A stretch of DNA of 64,000 nt from Streptomyces jeddahensis. Its GTDB lineage: Bacteria > Actinomycetota > Actinomycetes > Streptomycetales > Streptomycetaceae. Below, in pieces: positions 42,530 to 51,567 of the stretch; within the stretch, counting starts at the first letter, position 1; the number at the start of each line of letters is the position of its first letter. The translations under genes were made by a program, and so were the position numbers. Location of the stretch: assembly GCF_001642995.1 (NCBI RefSeq), contig NZ_LOHS01000102.1:1-64000 (forward strand), written 5' to 3'. Below the pieces are notes generated by a model, which had not been told where the DNA came from, ran no database searches, and was given only the letters and a program-made list of their open reading frames with translations.

Positions 42530-44355
42530 GAAGTGGCTCCGGATGTTGCACCGTGGGCGGAATGGCCGCCGAGATAGGCGTCCAGGACCGCCGGGTTGCG
42601 TTCGATCTGCCCGGGCGCGCCGCTGGCCAGGACCCTGCCCTGCGCCAGGACATGGATGCGGTCGCACAACGACAGCACCATGGGCATGTTGTGTTCGACG
42701 ATGAGCACGGTCATGCCGCAGCCGTTCAGCTGCCGGATGATGGCGCTCAGGCGTTCCACCAGAGCGGGACTGATACCAGCCGCGGGCTCGTCCAGAAGCA
42801 GCAGCTGCGGCTCGAGCATCAGCGCCTGGGCGAGCTCGACGAGCTTTTGCTGCCCGTAGGAGAGCTGTCCTGCCGGATGGTCGGCATACGCGCCCATCCC
42901 GACGAAGTCCAGCCACTCGCGGGCTCGTTTGGCCTCGCTGCCGCTGATGGCGCTGGCGCGCAGGCGGCCCAGAGAGAACGCGTCACTGGCAACCGCCAGG
43001 TTTTCCAGCGTCGTCAGGTGGGGGAAGACACGCGTGGCCTGGTAGGTGCGGGCGAGCCCCGCGTGGGCGCGCTGCCACCGGGCCAGAGTGTGAACCATCC
43101 GTCCGGACAGCTGAATGGTGCCGGCATCCTGCCGCAGACTGCCGTCCAGGAGATTGAAGACGGTGGTCTTCCCGGATCCGTTCGGGCCGATCAATCCGGT
43201 GATGGAACCGCGTTCGACGGTGAACGAGCAGTCCTGGACCGCGTGCACACCGCCGAAGGACTTGCGCAGGCCGTCCACCGTGACGAGCGGCCGGGCCAAG
43301 GCGCCGTCGCCGGCAGAGGGACGAAGCCGCTCGCTCACGGATGCGGGCAGAGTGGCGGGAAGGTCCGGCAGCCGGCGCCCCGCGGTTGCCTGCGGTTCAC
43401 CTCCGCGGATCCGGCGCCACCACTTCGCGCCTTCCACCAGCACGCCCTTGGGGAAGAACAGGACGACGGCGGCCAGCAGAGCACCGTAGATCACCAGACG
43501 CCATGCGCCCGCGTCGGGGCCGCTGAGCTGCTGGTTGGTCAGCTGTGTCAGCGGTTCCAGGAGGAAGGCGCCGAGGACGGGGCCCCACAGGGTGCCCACG
43601 CCGCCGAGGTGAGCGGCCAGCACGATCTGCATGGCGATGACGATGTCGAACATGGCCGCAGGCTCCAGGAAGGAGACGTAGTAGCCGTAGATCCCTCCGG
43701 CGATCCCGATCGGGAAGGCGCTGGCCGCGAAGGCCAGCATCTTGTAGCGGTCTGCCCGCACGCCGACGCCTTCGGCCTTCGACTCGTCGTCGTGGATCGC
43801 CAGCAGGCCGATGCCAAGCTTGGAGCGGCGTATGGCCCACGAGCCCCACACCGTCACAGCGAGCAGGACGAGCAAGGAGTAGTAGAACGGCCAGTTGTGG
43901 ACGTCCCGGTCCCAGGTGGGCAGAGGCAGCGGAAGGCCGTGGTTGCCTCCGGTCAGCCCCGTCCAGTTGGAAGCCAGCAGACCGGTCAGTTCCAGGAAGG
44001 CGAAGCTGACGATGACGAAGGCGATGCCCCGTGTGCGGCGGCCGGTGAGGGCCAGGACCACGGCGAAGAAGGCGGCGACGACGCCGCCCACGGGAGCGGC
44101 GAGGAAGGGAGAGATGTCCAGGTGGATGGCCAGGAGCGCGGAGGTGTAGGCACCGATGCCCAAGAAGGCGCTCTGGCCCAGCGAGATGTAGCCGGTGTAC
44201 CCAGAGATGATGTTCCATCCCGAGGCCATGATGGCCATCAGGAACGCCATGATGGCCATGTTCTGGTAGTAGGCGTTGTCCGAGAGAACCGGGAACAGCA
44301 GCAGGAGGGCCGCCGCAGCGCCGATGACGCTGCGCCGTACGTGCGTGGTGGTCAT
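42526..44355 (-). CDS. Fused LivM permease-LivG ATPase
   Basis: The 609-residue protein joins a LivM permease (~1-315) to a LivG ATPase (~365-600). The permease has IISGYTGYISLGQSAFLGIG, RTRGIAFVIVSFAFLELTG and the C-terminal VIYGALLAAVVLFFPKG. The ATPase has Walker A GPNGSGKTT, signature LSYGQQKLVELAQALML and Walker B LLLLDEPAAG. These are usually two genes, although fusions occur in actinobacteria. ATG 44355 overlaps the livH stop. Confidence 0.92.
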   Translation of the reverse strand: MTTTHVRRSVIGAAAALLLLFPVLSDNAYYQNMAIMAFLMAIMASGWNIISGYTGYISLGQSAFLGIGAYTSALLAIHLDISPFLAAPVGGVVAAFFAVVLALTGRRTRGIAFVIVSFAFLELTGLLASNWTGLTGGNHGLPLPLPTWDRDVHNWPFYYSLLVLLAVTVWGSWAIRRSKLGIGLLAIHDDESKAEGVGVRADRYKMLAFAASAFPIGIAGGIYGYYVSFLEPAAMFDIVIAMQIVLAAHLGGVGTLWGPVLGAFLLEPLTQLTNQQLSGPDAGAWRLVIYGALLAAVVLFFPKGVLVEGAKWWRRIRGGEPQATAGRRLPDLPATLPASVSERLRPSAGDGALARPLVTVDGLRKSFGGVHAVQDCSFTVERGSITGLIGPNGSGKTTVFNLLDGSLRQDAGTIQLSGRMVHTLARWQRAHAGLARTYQATRVFPHLTTLENLAVASDAFSLGRLRASAISGSEAKRAREWLDFVGMGAYADHPAGQLSYGQQKLVELAQALMLEPQLLLLDEPAAGISPALVERLSAIIRQLNGCGMTVLIVEHNMPMVLSLCDRIHVLAQGRVLASGAPGQIERNPAVLDAYLGGHSAHGATSGATS

Positions 44356-45236
44356 GCGCGGCTCATGTCCTCTCGCAGGCGGATGCCCATCAGGCCCTGC
44401 GGGCGGGCCAGCAGCACCAGGATGATCACGAGGTACGGGACGGCGGTGGCCCAGTCGGGCGCTATGTAGGCCGCCGTGAGCGACTCCGCCAGAGCGATGA
44501 GGACTGCTCCGAGGACGCTGCCGGGCAGACTGCCCATCCCGCCGAGCACGATGATGCTGAGCATGAGTCCGATCCAGTGGTCGGTGGAGCTCGGCGTGAA
44601 CGGGTAGAGAACGCTGAGCAGTGCACCGCCGGCGCCTGCGGCTGCGACACCGAGCGCGAAGGCGGCGGCCCGCACTTTGCGCACCTCGATGCCGATCAGC
44701 CGGGCACCGTCCGAGCTCGACGCGGCGGCCTGCACCGACTGTCCGAGCCAGGTGTACCGCAGCAGCGCGTACAGCCCTGCCAGGATGGCCACCGCCACCA
44801 GGCAGGCGTAGAGCTGCGCCTGGGGAAAGTGCAGACTGCCCAGGGTGAATGACCTGTTGGCGTACGCCGGTGTCACCGCATGCTGGTCGTTGCCCCACAG
44901 CAGGGCCATGATCCCCTTGGTGATGAGGGCCAGGCCGAAGGTGGTGACCAGAGCCATGGCCGGATCGGTTGTGCGGGCACGCTCGATGAACAGGTAGTAC
45001 GTCGCCCATCCGACGACGTACATCGACGGTGCGGTGACGAGCACCAGCAGCAGGGGATCGAGATCGACGGCCTTCCACAGGGAGTAGGTGAGGTAGGCGC
45101 TCAGTATGAGCATGGCGCCTTGCGCGAGGTTGACCACCTTCATGACCCCGAAGACCAGGTTCATGCCGGAGGCCACCAGCGAATAGACGCCGCCGACCAG
45201 CACGCCGAACACCAGAGTCTGAACCAGCTCAGTCAC
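44352..45236 (-). CDS. livH: LivH-type ABC permease
   Basis: The 294-residue permease has about eight hydrophobic segments and the LivH features TLVFGVLVGGVYSLVASGMN at the N terminus, FGVMKVVNLAQGAMLILSA, and the cytoplasmic loop SSDGARLIGIEVRKVRAAAF. It starts at GTG 45236 after AAGGGG, 49 bp from the binding-protein gene. Confidence 0.92.
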   Translation of the reverse strand: MTELVQTLVFGVLVGGVYSLVASGMNLVFGVMKVVNLAQGAMLILSAYLTYSLWKAVDLDPLLLVLVTAPSMYVVGWATYYLFIERARTTDPAMALVTTFGLALITKGIMALLWGNDQHAVTPAYANRSFTLGSLHFPQAQLYACLVAVAILAGLYALLRYTWLGQSVQAAASSSDGARLIGIEVRKVRAAAFALGVAAAGAGGALLSVLYPFTPSSTDHWIGLMLSIIVLGGMGSLPGSVLGAVLIALAESLTAAYIAPDWATAVPYLVIILVLLARPQGLMGIRLREDMSRA

Positions 45237-45284
45237 AGCATCCCCTTCGGTTGCGAGATGCGTTCGTCCGCTGTGGATGCCGGC

Positions 45285-46505
45285 TCACGACGACCACTCC
45301 GGCTTGGGGTTGACGAACTGCCGGGTGGTCTTCTGCTCGGCGGGAGCGACGATCTCGAAGGCGCCGTTCTGCCACTGCGCCAGCAGCAGGTCGCCGTCCG
45401 GCACGCCGCGTTTGTCCCAGCGCAGCGGTCCCACGATGGTGCTGACGGTATGGGTGTGCAGCCAGTCAGCCAGCTTGTCCTGGTCGAGGCTGCCGACAGC
45501 GGTCACGGCCGCCTCCAGCACCTGGCCCGCGGTGTAGGCGTTGGCGGAGTCCTCCGTGGGCGGCGTGCCGAACTTGTTCGTGTACGCCCGGACGAACTCG
45601 GCGTTACCCGCATGGTTTGCTTCGGGACTCCAGGCCACCGAGGTGAGGATGCCCTCGGTATTGCGGGCACCCACGGCCTTGGGGTAGGTCTCGACCAGAC
45701 TGGGGCTGTTCGTCTGGAACAGCAGGGAAGGGCTGAACTGCTGTTTCTGGAAAGCCTTGACCAAGCCGGCGCCGTCGGCGCCGACAGCGCCGTGGACCAC
45801 CAGATCCGGCTTTGTGCTCGCGATGCCGTTTGCGATCGTGTCGAAGTTCACCGTCTCCGGTGCGTACTTCTCGCTGTAGACGGTCTTCACGCCGAGTTCG
45901 GAGAGCTGTTCACGGAAGGCAGCGATGGCGACGTCGGTGTTGGGATCGTCCTGCGTGGGGTACGCCGCCGTCTTCGGACGGTCCTTCTCCGGCAGTGACG
46001 TGATCCAGGAGACGAACTGCTCCGGCATGTCGACGGACGTGCTGGGCTGCGCGAAAAACAGGTAGTCGAAGCCGCGCTCGAAGATCTCCGTTGCCCCGCC
46101 GGACGGCTCGACGTAGAGCATCTTGTTCCGCTCGGCGACCGCGGACGCTGGAAGGTTGAGCTTTGAGGAGAAGGTCCCGAGCAGCAGATCCACACGGTCC
46201 TGGCCGATCAGCCGGTTGTAGTTGGTGATGACGGTGTTCTGGTCGAAACCGTCGTCGAGGACCTTCAGTTCGACCATCCGCTTGAGCAGACCCCCCTTCT
46301 TGTTCAGCTGGGCGAGCCAGAGCTTGTAGCCCTGATAAGCGGGCTTGGAGGAGTCGGCGACCGGTCCGGACAGCGGCAGAGAGGCGCCGATCAGGACCGT
46401 GTCGTTGCCCGCGCCTGTTCCTGTTCCGCACGCACTTGCGGCGACAAGCGCGGCCACCGCTCCGAAGAGTGCCGTGCGTCGCCCGCCGCGGCTGTACCTG
46501 AGCAT
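45285..46505 (-). CDS. livK: LivK-type ABC substrate-binding lipoprotein
   Basis: The 406-residue protein has a twin-Arg-rich N-region and a lipobox ASAC with Cys near residue 26, so it is a lipoprotein. It fits the periplasmic-binding family 6: VLIGASLPLSGPVADSSK, then LVDDGFDQN-like, then AYPTQDDPNTDVAIAAF, then NAYTAGQVLEAAV. GAGGTGA precedes ATG 46505. The predicted transcription start lies ~220 nt upstream inside a perfect GntR palindrome, giving a long leader. It defines the compound fed into the operon's enzymes. Confidence 0.9.
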   Translation of the reverse strand: MLRYSRGGRRTALFGAVAALVAASACGTGTGAGNDTVLIGASLPLSGPVADSSKPAYQGYKLWLAQLNKKGGLLKRMVELKVLDDGFDQNTVITNYNRLIGQDRVDLLLGTFSSKLNLPASAVAERNKMLYVEPSGGATEIFERGFDYLFFAQPSTSVDMPEQFVSWITSLPEKDRPKTAAYPTQDDPNTDVAIAAFREQLSELGVKTVYSEKYAPETVNFDTIANGIASTKPDLVVHGAVGADGAGLVKAFQKQQFSPSLLFQTNSPSLVETYPKAVGARNTEGILTSVAWSPEANHAGNAEFVRAYTNKFGTPPTEDSANAYTAGQVLEAAVTAVGSLDQDKLADWLHTHTVSTIVGPLRWDKRGVPDGDLLLAQWQNGAFEIVAPAEQKTTRQFVNPKPEWSS

Positions 46506-46725
46506 GACTCACCTCAAGTCGGTGATCGTGATTGCGAGTGAAGAGGACCGAGCCCCAACACCTCCGCTGCCGGCCCTTTTCGGCGTGGTGGCGATGTTGT
46601 TCCTGCCCCCTGTGGCGGGTGCAGGCGGTTCGGGCACGCGTGTCCGGATACGCAGGGATCAACTGCCGCCGCTGCGGTGACAGCGGCCCCAGTCGGCTGT
46701 GTGGCATGCCCCACAGCAGTTCATA

Positions 46726-46743
46726 TTCAATGTATACATTGAA
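46726..46743. promoter_or_regulatory. GntR operator/promoter for livK, TTCAATGTATACATTGAA
   Basis: This is a perfect 18-bp palindrome. On the minus strand its TATACA forms a -10 box with TTGTCC 18 bp upstream (plus 46755-46760). A bound repressor would cover the -10 box. Confidence 0.8.
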
Positions 46744-46807
46744 GGCAATCGGGGGGACAAGGCGTCGGCGCGAGGATTCTGCGCGCGTGATTCAGGTGCT
46801 GTGCAGG

Positions 46808-47494
46808 TCAGTCGCCTGATGCGAGATTGCGGCTGTAGGTGATCGAGGCCTCGCGGGCGTGGTCGGCCGCCGCACATGCGGCGGCCTCCGGATCGCCCTC
46901 GCTGATGGCTCGCACGATCATCGCGTGATGCACGGCGTTCAGCCGGGTGCGCCGGCTGATGTTGCTGCGGCTGACGATGGAGAAGCGCGCCCAGATGCGC
47001 TCAAGAGCATCCTCCAGCAGCGGATTGCCCGAGAGGCGGGCCAGCATCATGTGGAAGTCGAGGTTGGCTTTCCAGGTTCCTTCCACGTCCCCGGCAGCCC
47101 CGCGCTCCTCGACATGGCGGCCGGCTGCCTCGAACTGCCGCATCTGTGCGGGAGAAAGGTGCCCATCGCGCTGAGCGGTGGCCGCCAGCCGGGCAGCCAG
47201 TGCTTCCAGGGCTCCTTGGAGATCGGTCGCGTGACGCATGTCCTCTTCGGACAGGGAGCTGACGACCACGCCGCGCCCCGTGGAGGCGACGAGGCCGTCG
47301 CTCTGCAGACGGCGCAGTGCCTCACGTACCGGGGTGCGGCTCATGCCCAGGTCCTCGCAGATGCCAAGCTCGGTGAGCCTGTCTCCGGGGTTGTAGCGGC
47401 CGGCGATGAGCCGCTCGCGGAGCCTGCGGTAGGCGAGCTCGGCCTGGTTATGCATCCCGGGGCGCTCGTGGGGGCGGTCTGTGGGCGACGCCAT
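46808..47494 (-). CDS. GntR-family regulator of the liv catabolic operon
   Basis: The 228-residue protein has the winged helix AYRRLRERLIAGRYNPGDRL, CEDLGMSRTPVREALRRL and the wing GLVASTGRGVVVSSL. An FCD domain follows (DLQGALEALAARLAATA, NLDFHMMLARLSGNPLLEDA, HHAMIVRAISEGD). ATG 47494 has no Shine-Dalgarno but sits at +1 of a perfect promoter, so leaderless translation is predicted. It is the first gene of the leftward cluster. TGTATACA palindromes lie both on its own promoter and before livK, supporting dual control. Confidence 0.9.
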   Translation of the reverse strand: MASPTDRPHERPGMHNQAELAYRRLRERLIAGRYNPGDRLTELGICEDLGMSRTPVREALRRLQSDGLVASTGRGVVVSSLSEEDMRHATDLQGALEALAARLAATAQRDGHLSPAQMRQFEAAGRHVEERGAAGDVEGTWKANLDFHMMLARLSGNPLLEDALERIWARFSIVSRSNISRRTRLNAVHHAMIVRAISEGDPEAAACAAADHAREASITYSRNLASGD

Positions 47495-47498
47495 ACGT

Positions 47499-47530
47499 TA
47501 TGTATACATTGAGTGCAGGATGTGCGGCAA
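47499..47530 (-). promoter_or_regulatory. Leaderless gntR promoter overlapping the second operator
   Basis: On the minus strand TTGCCG (47530-47525), an 18-bp spacer and TATACA (47506-47501) precede ATG 47494. TATACA is at -12 to -7 if the A of ATG is +1. The -10 box lies inside ATGTATACATT, a copy of the livK operator. Confidence 0.7.
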
Positions 47531-47965
47531 CAGGCGCTCGGCGCCACGACCGCCCTACCGTACCTCTTTGGCTCGCGCGAGGAACGGCCGCGCTCGGCGA
47601 CCATCCTGTCCTGCCAGGGCCTGTCCCGGGCAACCGTATGCACCAGCGCTGCCGTCCGGCGCCGCGGGAAGGCCCGGGCCATGATCGGCGCTTGGGCTTG
47701 CGAGACGATGCCCGGCCCCGGACACCGTCCACGCGGCCCGGGGGGGCACAGGGCGGCCACGGCCCTGACGGACAGGCCGACACCCGTCCGGGCCTTGCGG
47801 CACATGCGCCCAGCGGATGACCAGCGAGCGGTGCATCCGCTGCGCACAAGGCAAGGCCGTCAAGCAAGCTCTGGGGCCCTGCCCCCTGGGCCACCGGCCG
47901 TCTCCCACGTCTTGCCGGTCCTCAACTGCCAGTCCGGGTACTTCTCGACGAGCCGCGCGCCTCTC
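47531..47965. other. 435-bp stretch with no recognisable gene
   Basis: No frame with RBS and familiar motifs is seen on either strand. It lies between the bkd operon's 3' end and the gntR promoter. Confidence 0.5.
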
Positions 47966-49327
47966 CTAGACATCGGCCAGCAGGGTCGCCGGGCGCTCGA
48001 TGCAGTCGGCGATGTAGCGAAGGAAGCCTCCTGCAACTCCGCCGTCGCACACCCGGTGGTCGAAACTCAGCGACAGCTGGGTGACCTTGCGCAGGACCAG
48101 CGCGCCGTCAGCGGCCCAGGGCTTGTCGATGATGCGGCCGACGCCGAGGATGCCGGCCTCGGGGTGGTTGATGACGGGGGTGGAGCCGTCCACCCCGAAG
48201 ACGCCGTAATTGTTGAGGGTGAACGTTCCGCCGGTGAGCGCCTCGGGCGGCAGCTGGCCGGAGCGGGCCAGAGCGGTCAGACGGGCCAGCTCCGCGGCGA
48301 TCTGAGTAGTGGTCATGCGGTGTGCGTCACGCACGACGGGAACCACCAGACCCCGCTCGGTCTGCGCGGCGAAGCCCAGGTTGACATGGGAGTACCGCAC
48401 GATCTCGTTGCGGTCGGTGTCCACCGTGGAGTTCAGCTCGGGGAAGCGCCGCAGGCCCGCGACGCAGATACGGGCCAGCACGGCCAGCAGCCCGATGCGA
48501 GCGTCCGGGCGAGCCGCCTGGAAGGCGTTCTTCGCCTCCAGCAGGCCGGTGGCGTCCACGTCTACCCAGGTGGTGGCGTCGGGTATCTCCGTACGGCTGC
48601 GGGAGAGCTTCTCGGCCACCGCGCGGCGCAGCCCGCGCAGCGGTATGCGCTCGGCGGAGCCCGTCTCCGGCCGGACGGGAGCGGCTGGTGCGGACACCGT
48701 GCCCGCCGCGGCGATAACCCGCTCCACGTCCCGGCGCTGGATGATGCCGTGTGGTCCGCTGGGCGAGAGCGCGGCGAGGTCCACGCCGTGCTCGCGGGCC
48801 AGTCTGCGCACCAAGGGCGAGATCACGCGCGGGGCCGTCCTTGCCCGGCTCGCCGGCTCGGCGCTCCCGGAGGCGGGCGGTGCCGGGGCAGCGGTGCGAT
48901 GAGTGCTCGCGGGAGCCCGCTTCGCGCCGGTACGGCGCCGCCGACGCGAGGCGGGGGCGTGGCCGGTGCCGTAGCCGATCAGGACGTTGCCGGAGCCGGC
49001 CCTCTCCTCCTCGCGGTAGCGGGCCGCCGCCGGGCCCTCGGCGACAGGCCCCGCGGGGGGCACCGGAGCGGTCTGCGGCGTGCCGACGGAGATGAGCGGG
49101 CGGCCCACCTCGACCGAGGTTCCGGCATCGGTGTGCAGTTTCAGCACCGTGCCCGCGTAGGGCACCGGCACCTCCACGGTGGCCTTGGCCGTCTCCACCT
49201 CCACGACGATCTGATCGATCTCGACGGTGTCGCCAACGGCGACCTTCCACTCGATGATCTCGGCCTCGGTGAGTCCCTCGCCGAGGTCGGGGAGGCGGAA
49301 CAGCCGCTCAGTCGGCTCGCTGGTCAT
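47966..49327 (-). CDS. bkdC: Branched-chain 2-oxoacid dehydrogenase E2 (lipoyl acyltransferase)
   Basis: The 453-residue E2 has an N-terminal lipoyl domain (LPDLGEGLTEAEIIEWKV, lipoylated Lys in VEVETAKATVEVP). A flexible Ala/Pro-rich linker and a peripheral-subunit-binding domain follow (ISPLVRRLAREHGVDLAALS with GPHGIIQRRDV). The C-terminal catalytic acyltransferase domain ends with the HxxxDG motif in SFDHRVCDGG. It transfers the acyl group from E1 to CoA, giving isobutyryl-, isovaleryl- or 2-methylbutyryl-CoA starter units. Its start overlaps the bkdB stop. Confidence 0.92.
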   Translation of the reverse strand: MTSEPTERLFRLPDLGEGLTEAEIIEWKVAVGDTVEIDQIVVEVETAKATVEVPVPYAGTVLKLHTDAGTSVEVGRPLISVGTPQTAPVPPAGPVAEGPAAARYREEERAGSGNVLIGYGTGHAPASRRRRRTGAKRAPASTHRTAAPAPPASGSAEPASRARTAPRVISPLVRRLAREHGVDLAALSPSGPHGIIQRRDVERVIAAAGTVSAPAAPVRPETGSAERIPLRGLRRAVAEKLSRSRTEIPDATTWVDVDATGLLEAKNAFQAARPDARIGLLAVLARICVAGLRRFPELNSTVDTDRNEIVRYSHVNLGFAAQTERGLVVPVVRDAHRMTTTQIAAELARLTALARSGQLPPEALTGGTFTLNNYGVFGVDGSTPVINHPEAGILGVGRIIDKPWAADGALVLRKVTQLSLSFDHRVCDGGVAGGFLRYIADCIERPATLLADV

Positions 49328-50340
49328 GACGCCTCCTGGGCCAGGTGCAGAACGTCGGGCTCGTCGTCGAACTGGAGGCGGTCGACCGCGTCGAGGACGC
49401 GGTCGACCCCGGGCAGGTGGGCGTGCTCCAGCTTGGGCGGGGGATAGGGGATGTCGAATCCCGTGACCCTCAGTACGGGTGCGGCCAGCGAGTGGAAGCA
49501 GCGCTCCTGCACCCGGGCGGCGATCTCCGCCGCGACCCCGGCGAATCCCTGGGCCTCCTGGATCACCACACAGCGGCCGGTCCGGCGCACCGAGTCGGTC
49601 ACAGTCGCGTCGTCGAAGGGGACCAGCGTCCGCAGGTCGACGACCTCCAGCGCGATGCCGTCCTGCGCCGCGACCTCGGCCGCCTGGAGCGCCACCGGCA
49701 CGCTGGGGCCGTAGGCGACCAAGGTCGCGTCGCGTCCCTCGCGCCGCGCCACCGCCTGCCCGAATGGCCGCGCCCCGCGGGCGTCGAGGGCGGCTTCCTC
49801 TTTCGACCAGTACAGCCGCTTGGGCTCCATGAAGACCACCGGGTCGGGGTCGGCGATTGCGTCGCGCAGCAGCCAGTAGGCGTCCTCGACCGTCGCCGGG
49901 GTGACGACCTTCAGACCGGGTGTGTGCGCGTAGTACGCCTCGCTGGAGTCGCAGTGGTGCTCAACTCCCCCGATGCCGCCCGCGTAGGGGATGCGGATCA
50001 CCAGCGGCAGGGACAGGCGTCCGCGCGTCCGGTTGCGCAGCTTGGCGACGTGCGAGGCGATCTGCTCGAACGCCGGGTAGGCGAAGGCGTCGAACTGCAT
50101 CTCGACCACGGGGCGGAAGCCGCCCATCGCCATGCCGACGGCCAGACCGACGATGCCGGACTCGGCGAGCGGGGTGTCGAAACACCGCTCCTCACCGAAC
50201 TCCTTGGTCAGCCCGTCGGTGATCCGGAAGACGCCTCCCAGGGGGCCGACGTCCTCACCGAAGACCAGCACTCGCTCGTCCTCGCGCAGCGCGTCGCGCA
50301 GCGCCGTGTTCAGAGCCTGCGCCATTGTGACCGCGGTCAT
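49324..50340 (-). CDS. bkdB: Branched-chain 2-oxoacid dehydrogenase E1 beta
   Basis: The 338-residue protein fits E1-beta subunits: TMAQALNTALRDALREDERVLVFGEDVGPLGG at the N terminus, TPLAESGIVGLAVGMAMGG, IRIPYAGGIGGVEHHCDSSE and KVVTPATVEDAYWLL. Together with E1 alpha it forms the thiamine-diphosphate decarboxylase. The start is one base after the bkdA stop, and its own stop overlaps the bkdC start. Confidence 0.92.
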   Translation of the reverse strand: MTAVTMAQALNTALRDALREDERVLVFGEDVGPLGGVFRITDGLTKEFGEERCFDTPLAESGIVGLAVGMAMGGFRPVVEMQFDAFAYPAFEQIASHVAKLRNRTRGRLSLPLVIRIPYAGGIGGVEHHCDSSEAYYAHTPGLKVVTPATVEDAYWLLRDAIADPDPVVFMEPKRLYWSKEEAALDARGARPFGQAVARREGRDATLVAYGPSVPVALQAAEVAAQDGIALEVVDLRTLVPFDDATVTDSVRRTGRCVVIQEAQGFAGVAAEIAARVQERCFHSLAAPVLRVTGFDIPYPPPKLEHAHLPGVDRVLDAVDRLQFDDEPDVLHLAQEAS

Positions 50341-50341
50341 G

Positions 50342-51448
50342 TCAGTCCTCCTGGGCGTGCAGCTCGGATGCCAGCAGCGCGCGCTGCTCGCGTAGTTGGG
50401 GGGTGGGCTCGGCGAAGACGTGGTCGAACAGCTCGAAGGGATCTGCCTCCGTCTCGGCGTTCATCCCGGCGCGCACCTGCGCGGCGAACGCTTCGGCGGC
50501 CGTCCGCGCGGCCTCCACGTCCTCGTCGCCGATGACGCCCCGTCCCCGCAGATAGGTTTCCAACCGTGCCACCGGGTCGGCCGACTCCCACTTCTCCACC
50601 TCCGCGGCCTGGCGGTAGCGGGTCGCGTCGTCGGCGTTGGTGTGTGCATCCATCCGGTAGGTGTGTGCCTCCACCAGGAACGGCCCTTGGCCCGACCGGA
50701 CGTGCTCCACCGCCGCGGTCAGCACGGACAGCATGGCGACCAGGTCGTTGCCGTCCACCTGCTCCGAGCGCACGCCGTACCCGATGCCCTTGTACGCCAG
50801 GGCCGGTGCGACGGTCTGCTTGGCCAGGGGCACGGAGATGGCGTACTGGTTGTTCTGCACGAGGAACACCACCGGCGCCCGCAGGACGGCGGCGGAGTTG
50901 AGCGCCTCGTGGAAGTCGCCCTCACTGGTCCCGCCGTCCCCGATGAACGCCATCGCGATGCTGTCCTCACCCTTGCGGCGAAGGGCTTCGGCCATGCCGA
51001 CGGCGTGGATCGTCTGGGTGGCCAGTGGGGTGCACTGCGGGGCCACCCGGGTGGCCGCCGGGTCGTACCCGCAGTGCCACCCGCCCTGCAGAAGGGTCAG
51101 CACCTCGACGGGGTCGATGCCCCGGGAGACCAGCGCCACCGAGTCGCGGTAGGTCGGGAAGAGCCAATCGTCCTCGCGTAGCGCGAGGACACCGGCGATC
51201 TGGCAGGCTTCCTGCCCGCGGCTGGAGGGGTAGACGGCGAGCCGGCCCTGCTTCGTCAGAGCCGTCGCCTGGGTGTCGAACCGGCGCCCCAGAATCATCC
51301 GGCGATATGCCTCCCGCAGCAGCTCGTCCGAGGGAGCGGTGTAGGCGCCGGGCGACTTGACGGCGGTGCCGTTCTCTGCGGCGAAGCGCACAGGGACCAG
51401 GGAGGGAAGGAGGCTGTCAACCGCTTGGCGGAGAGCCTTCACGGACAT
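50342..51448 (-). CDS. bkdA: Branched-chain 2-oxoacid dehydrogenase E1 alpha
   Basis: The 368-residue protein has the E1-alpha signature for thiamine diphosphate and Mg: IAMFIGDGGTSEGDFHEALN followed by FLVQNNQYAISVP. LREAYRRMILGRRFDTQATAL and SSRGQEACQIAG occur near the N terminus, and AHTYRMDAHTNADDATRY near residue 255. ATG 51448 is used; longer frames to 51574 lack an RBS. It is the first gene of the operon, divergent from bkdR by 119 bp. Confidence 0.9.
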   Translation of the reverse strand: MSVKALRQAVDSLLPSLVPVRFAAENGTAVKSPGAYTAPSDELLREAYRRMILGRRFDTQATALTKQGRLAVYPSSRGQEACQIAGVLALREDDWLFPTYRDSVALVSRGIDPVEVLTLLQGGWHCGYDPAATRVAPQCTPLATQTIHAVGMAEALRRKGEDSIAMAFIGDGGTSEGDFHEALNSAAVLRAPVVFLVQNNQYAISVPLAKQTVAPALAYKGIGYGVRSEQVDGNDLVAMLSVLTAAVEHVRSGQGPFLVEAHTYRMDAHTNADDATRYRQAAEVEKWESADPVARLETYLRGRGVIGDEDVEAARTAAEAFAAQVRAGMNAETEADPFELFDHVFAEPTPQLREQRALLASELHAQED

Positions 51449-51567
51449 GGCGACGCTCGCTTTCTTTGGACGCTTTGCAGTGAGATATTCGACGTGGTAG
51501 CCCATCTGTTCAACGCTTCGGATGACTGGGCGACGGATTGTCGAGAACACTGGACCGGGAGGGCAAT

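Noticed and set aside
42553..44469. 638-codon plus-strand open frame
   Set aside because: It mirrors the LivM-LivG gene, has Gln/Gly/Asp-rich composition typical of antisense frames and no motifs.
47513..49447. 644-codon plus-strand open frame
   Set aside because: It is antisense to bkdC and has no RBS or domain.
47966..51448. Pyruvate dehydrogenase complex
   Set aside because: The gene order E1 alpha-E1 beta-E2 with a divergent Lrp-type regulator fits branched-chain 2-oxoacid dehydrogenase. Actinobacterial pyruvate dehydrogenase usually uses a fused AceE-type E1.
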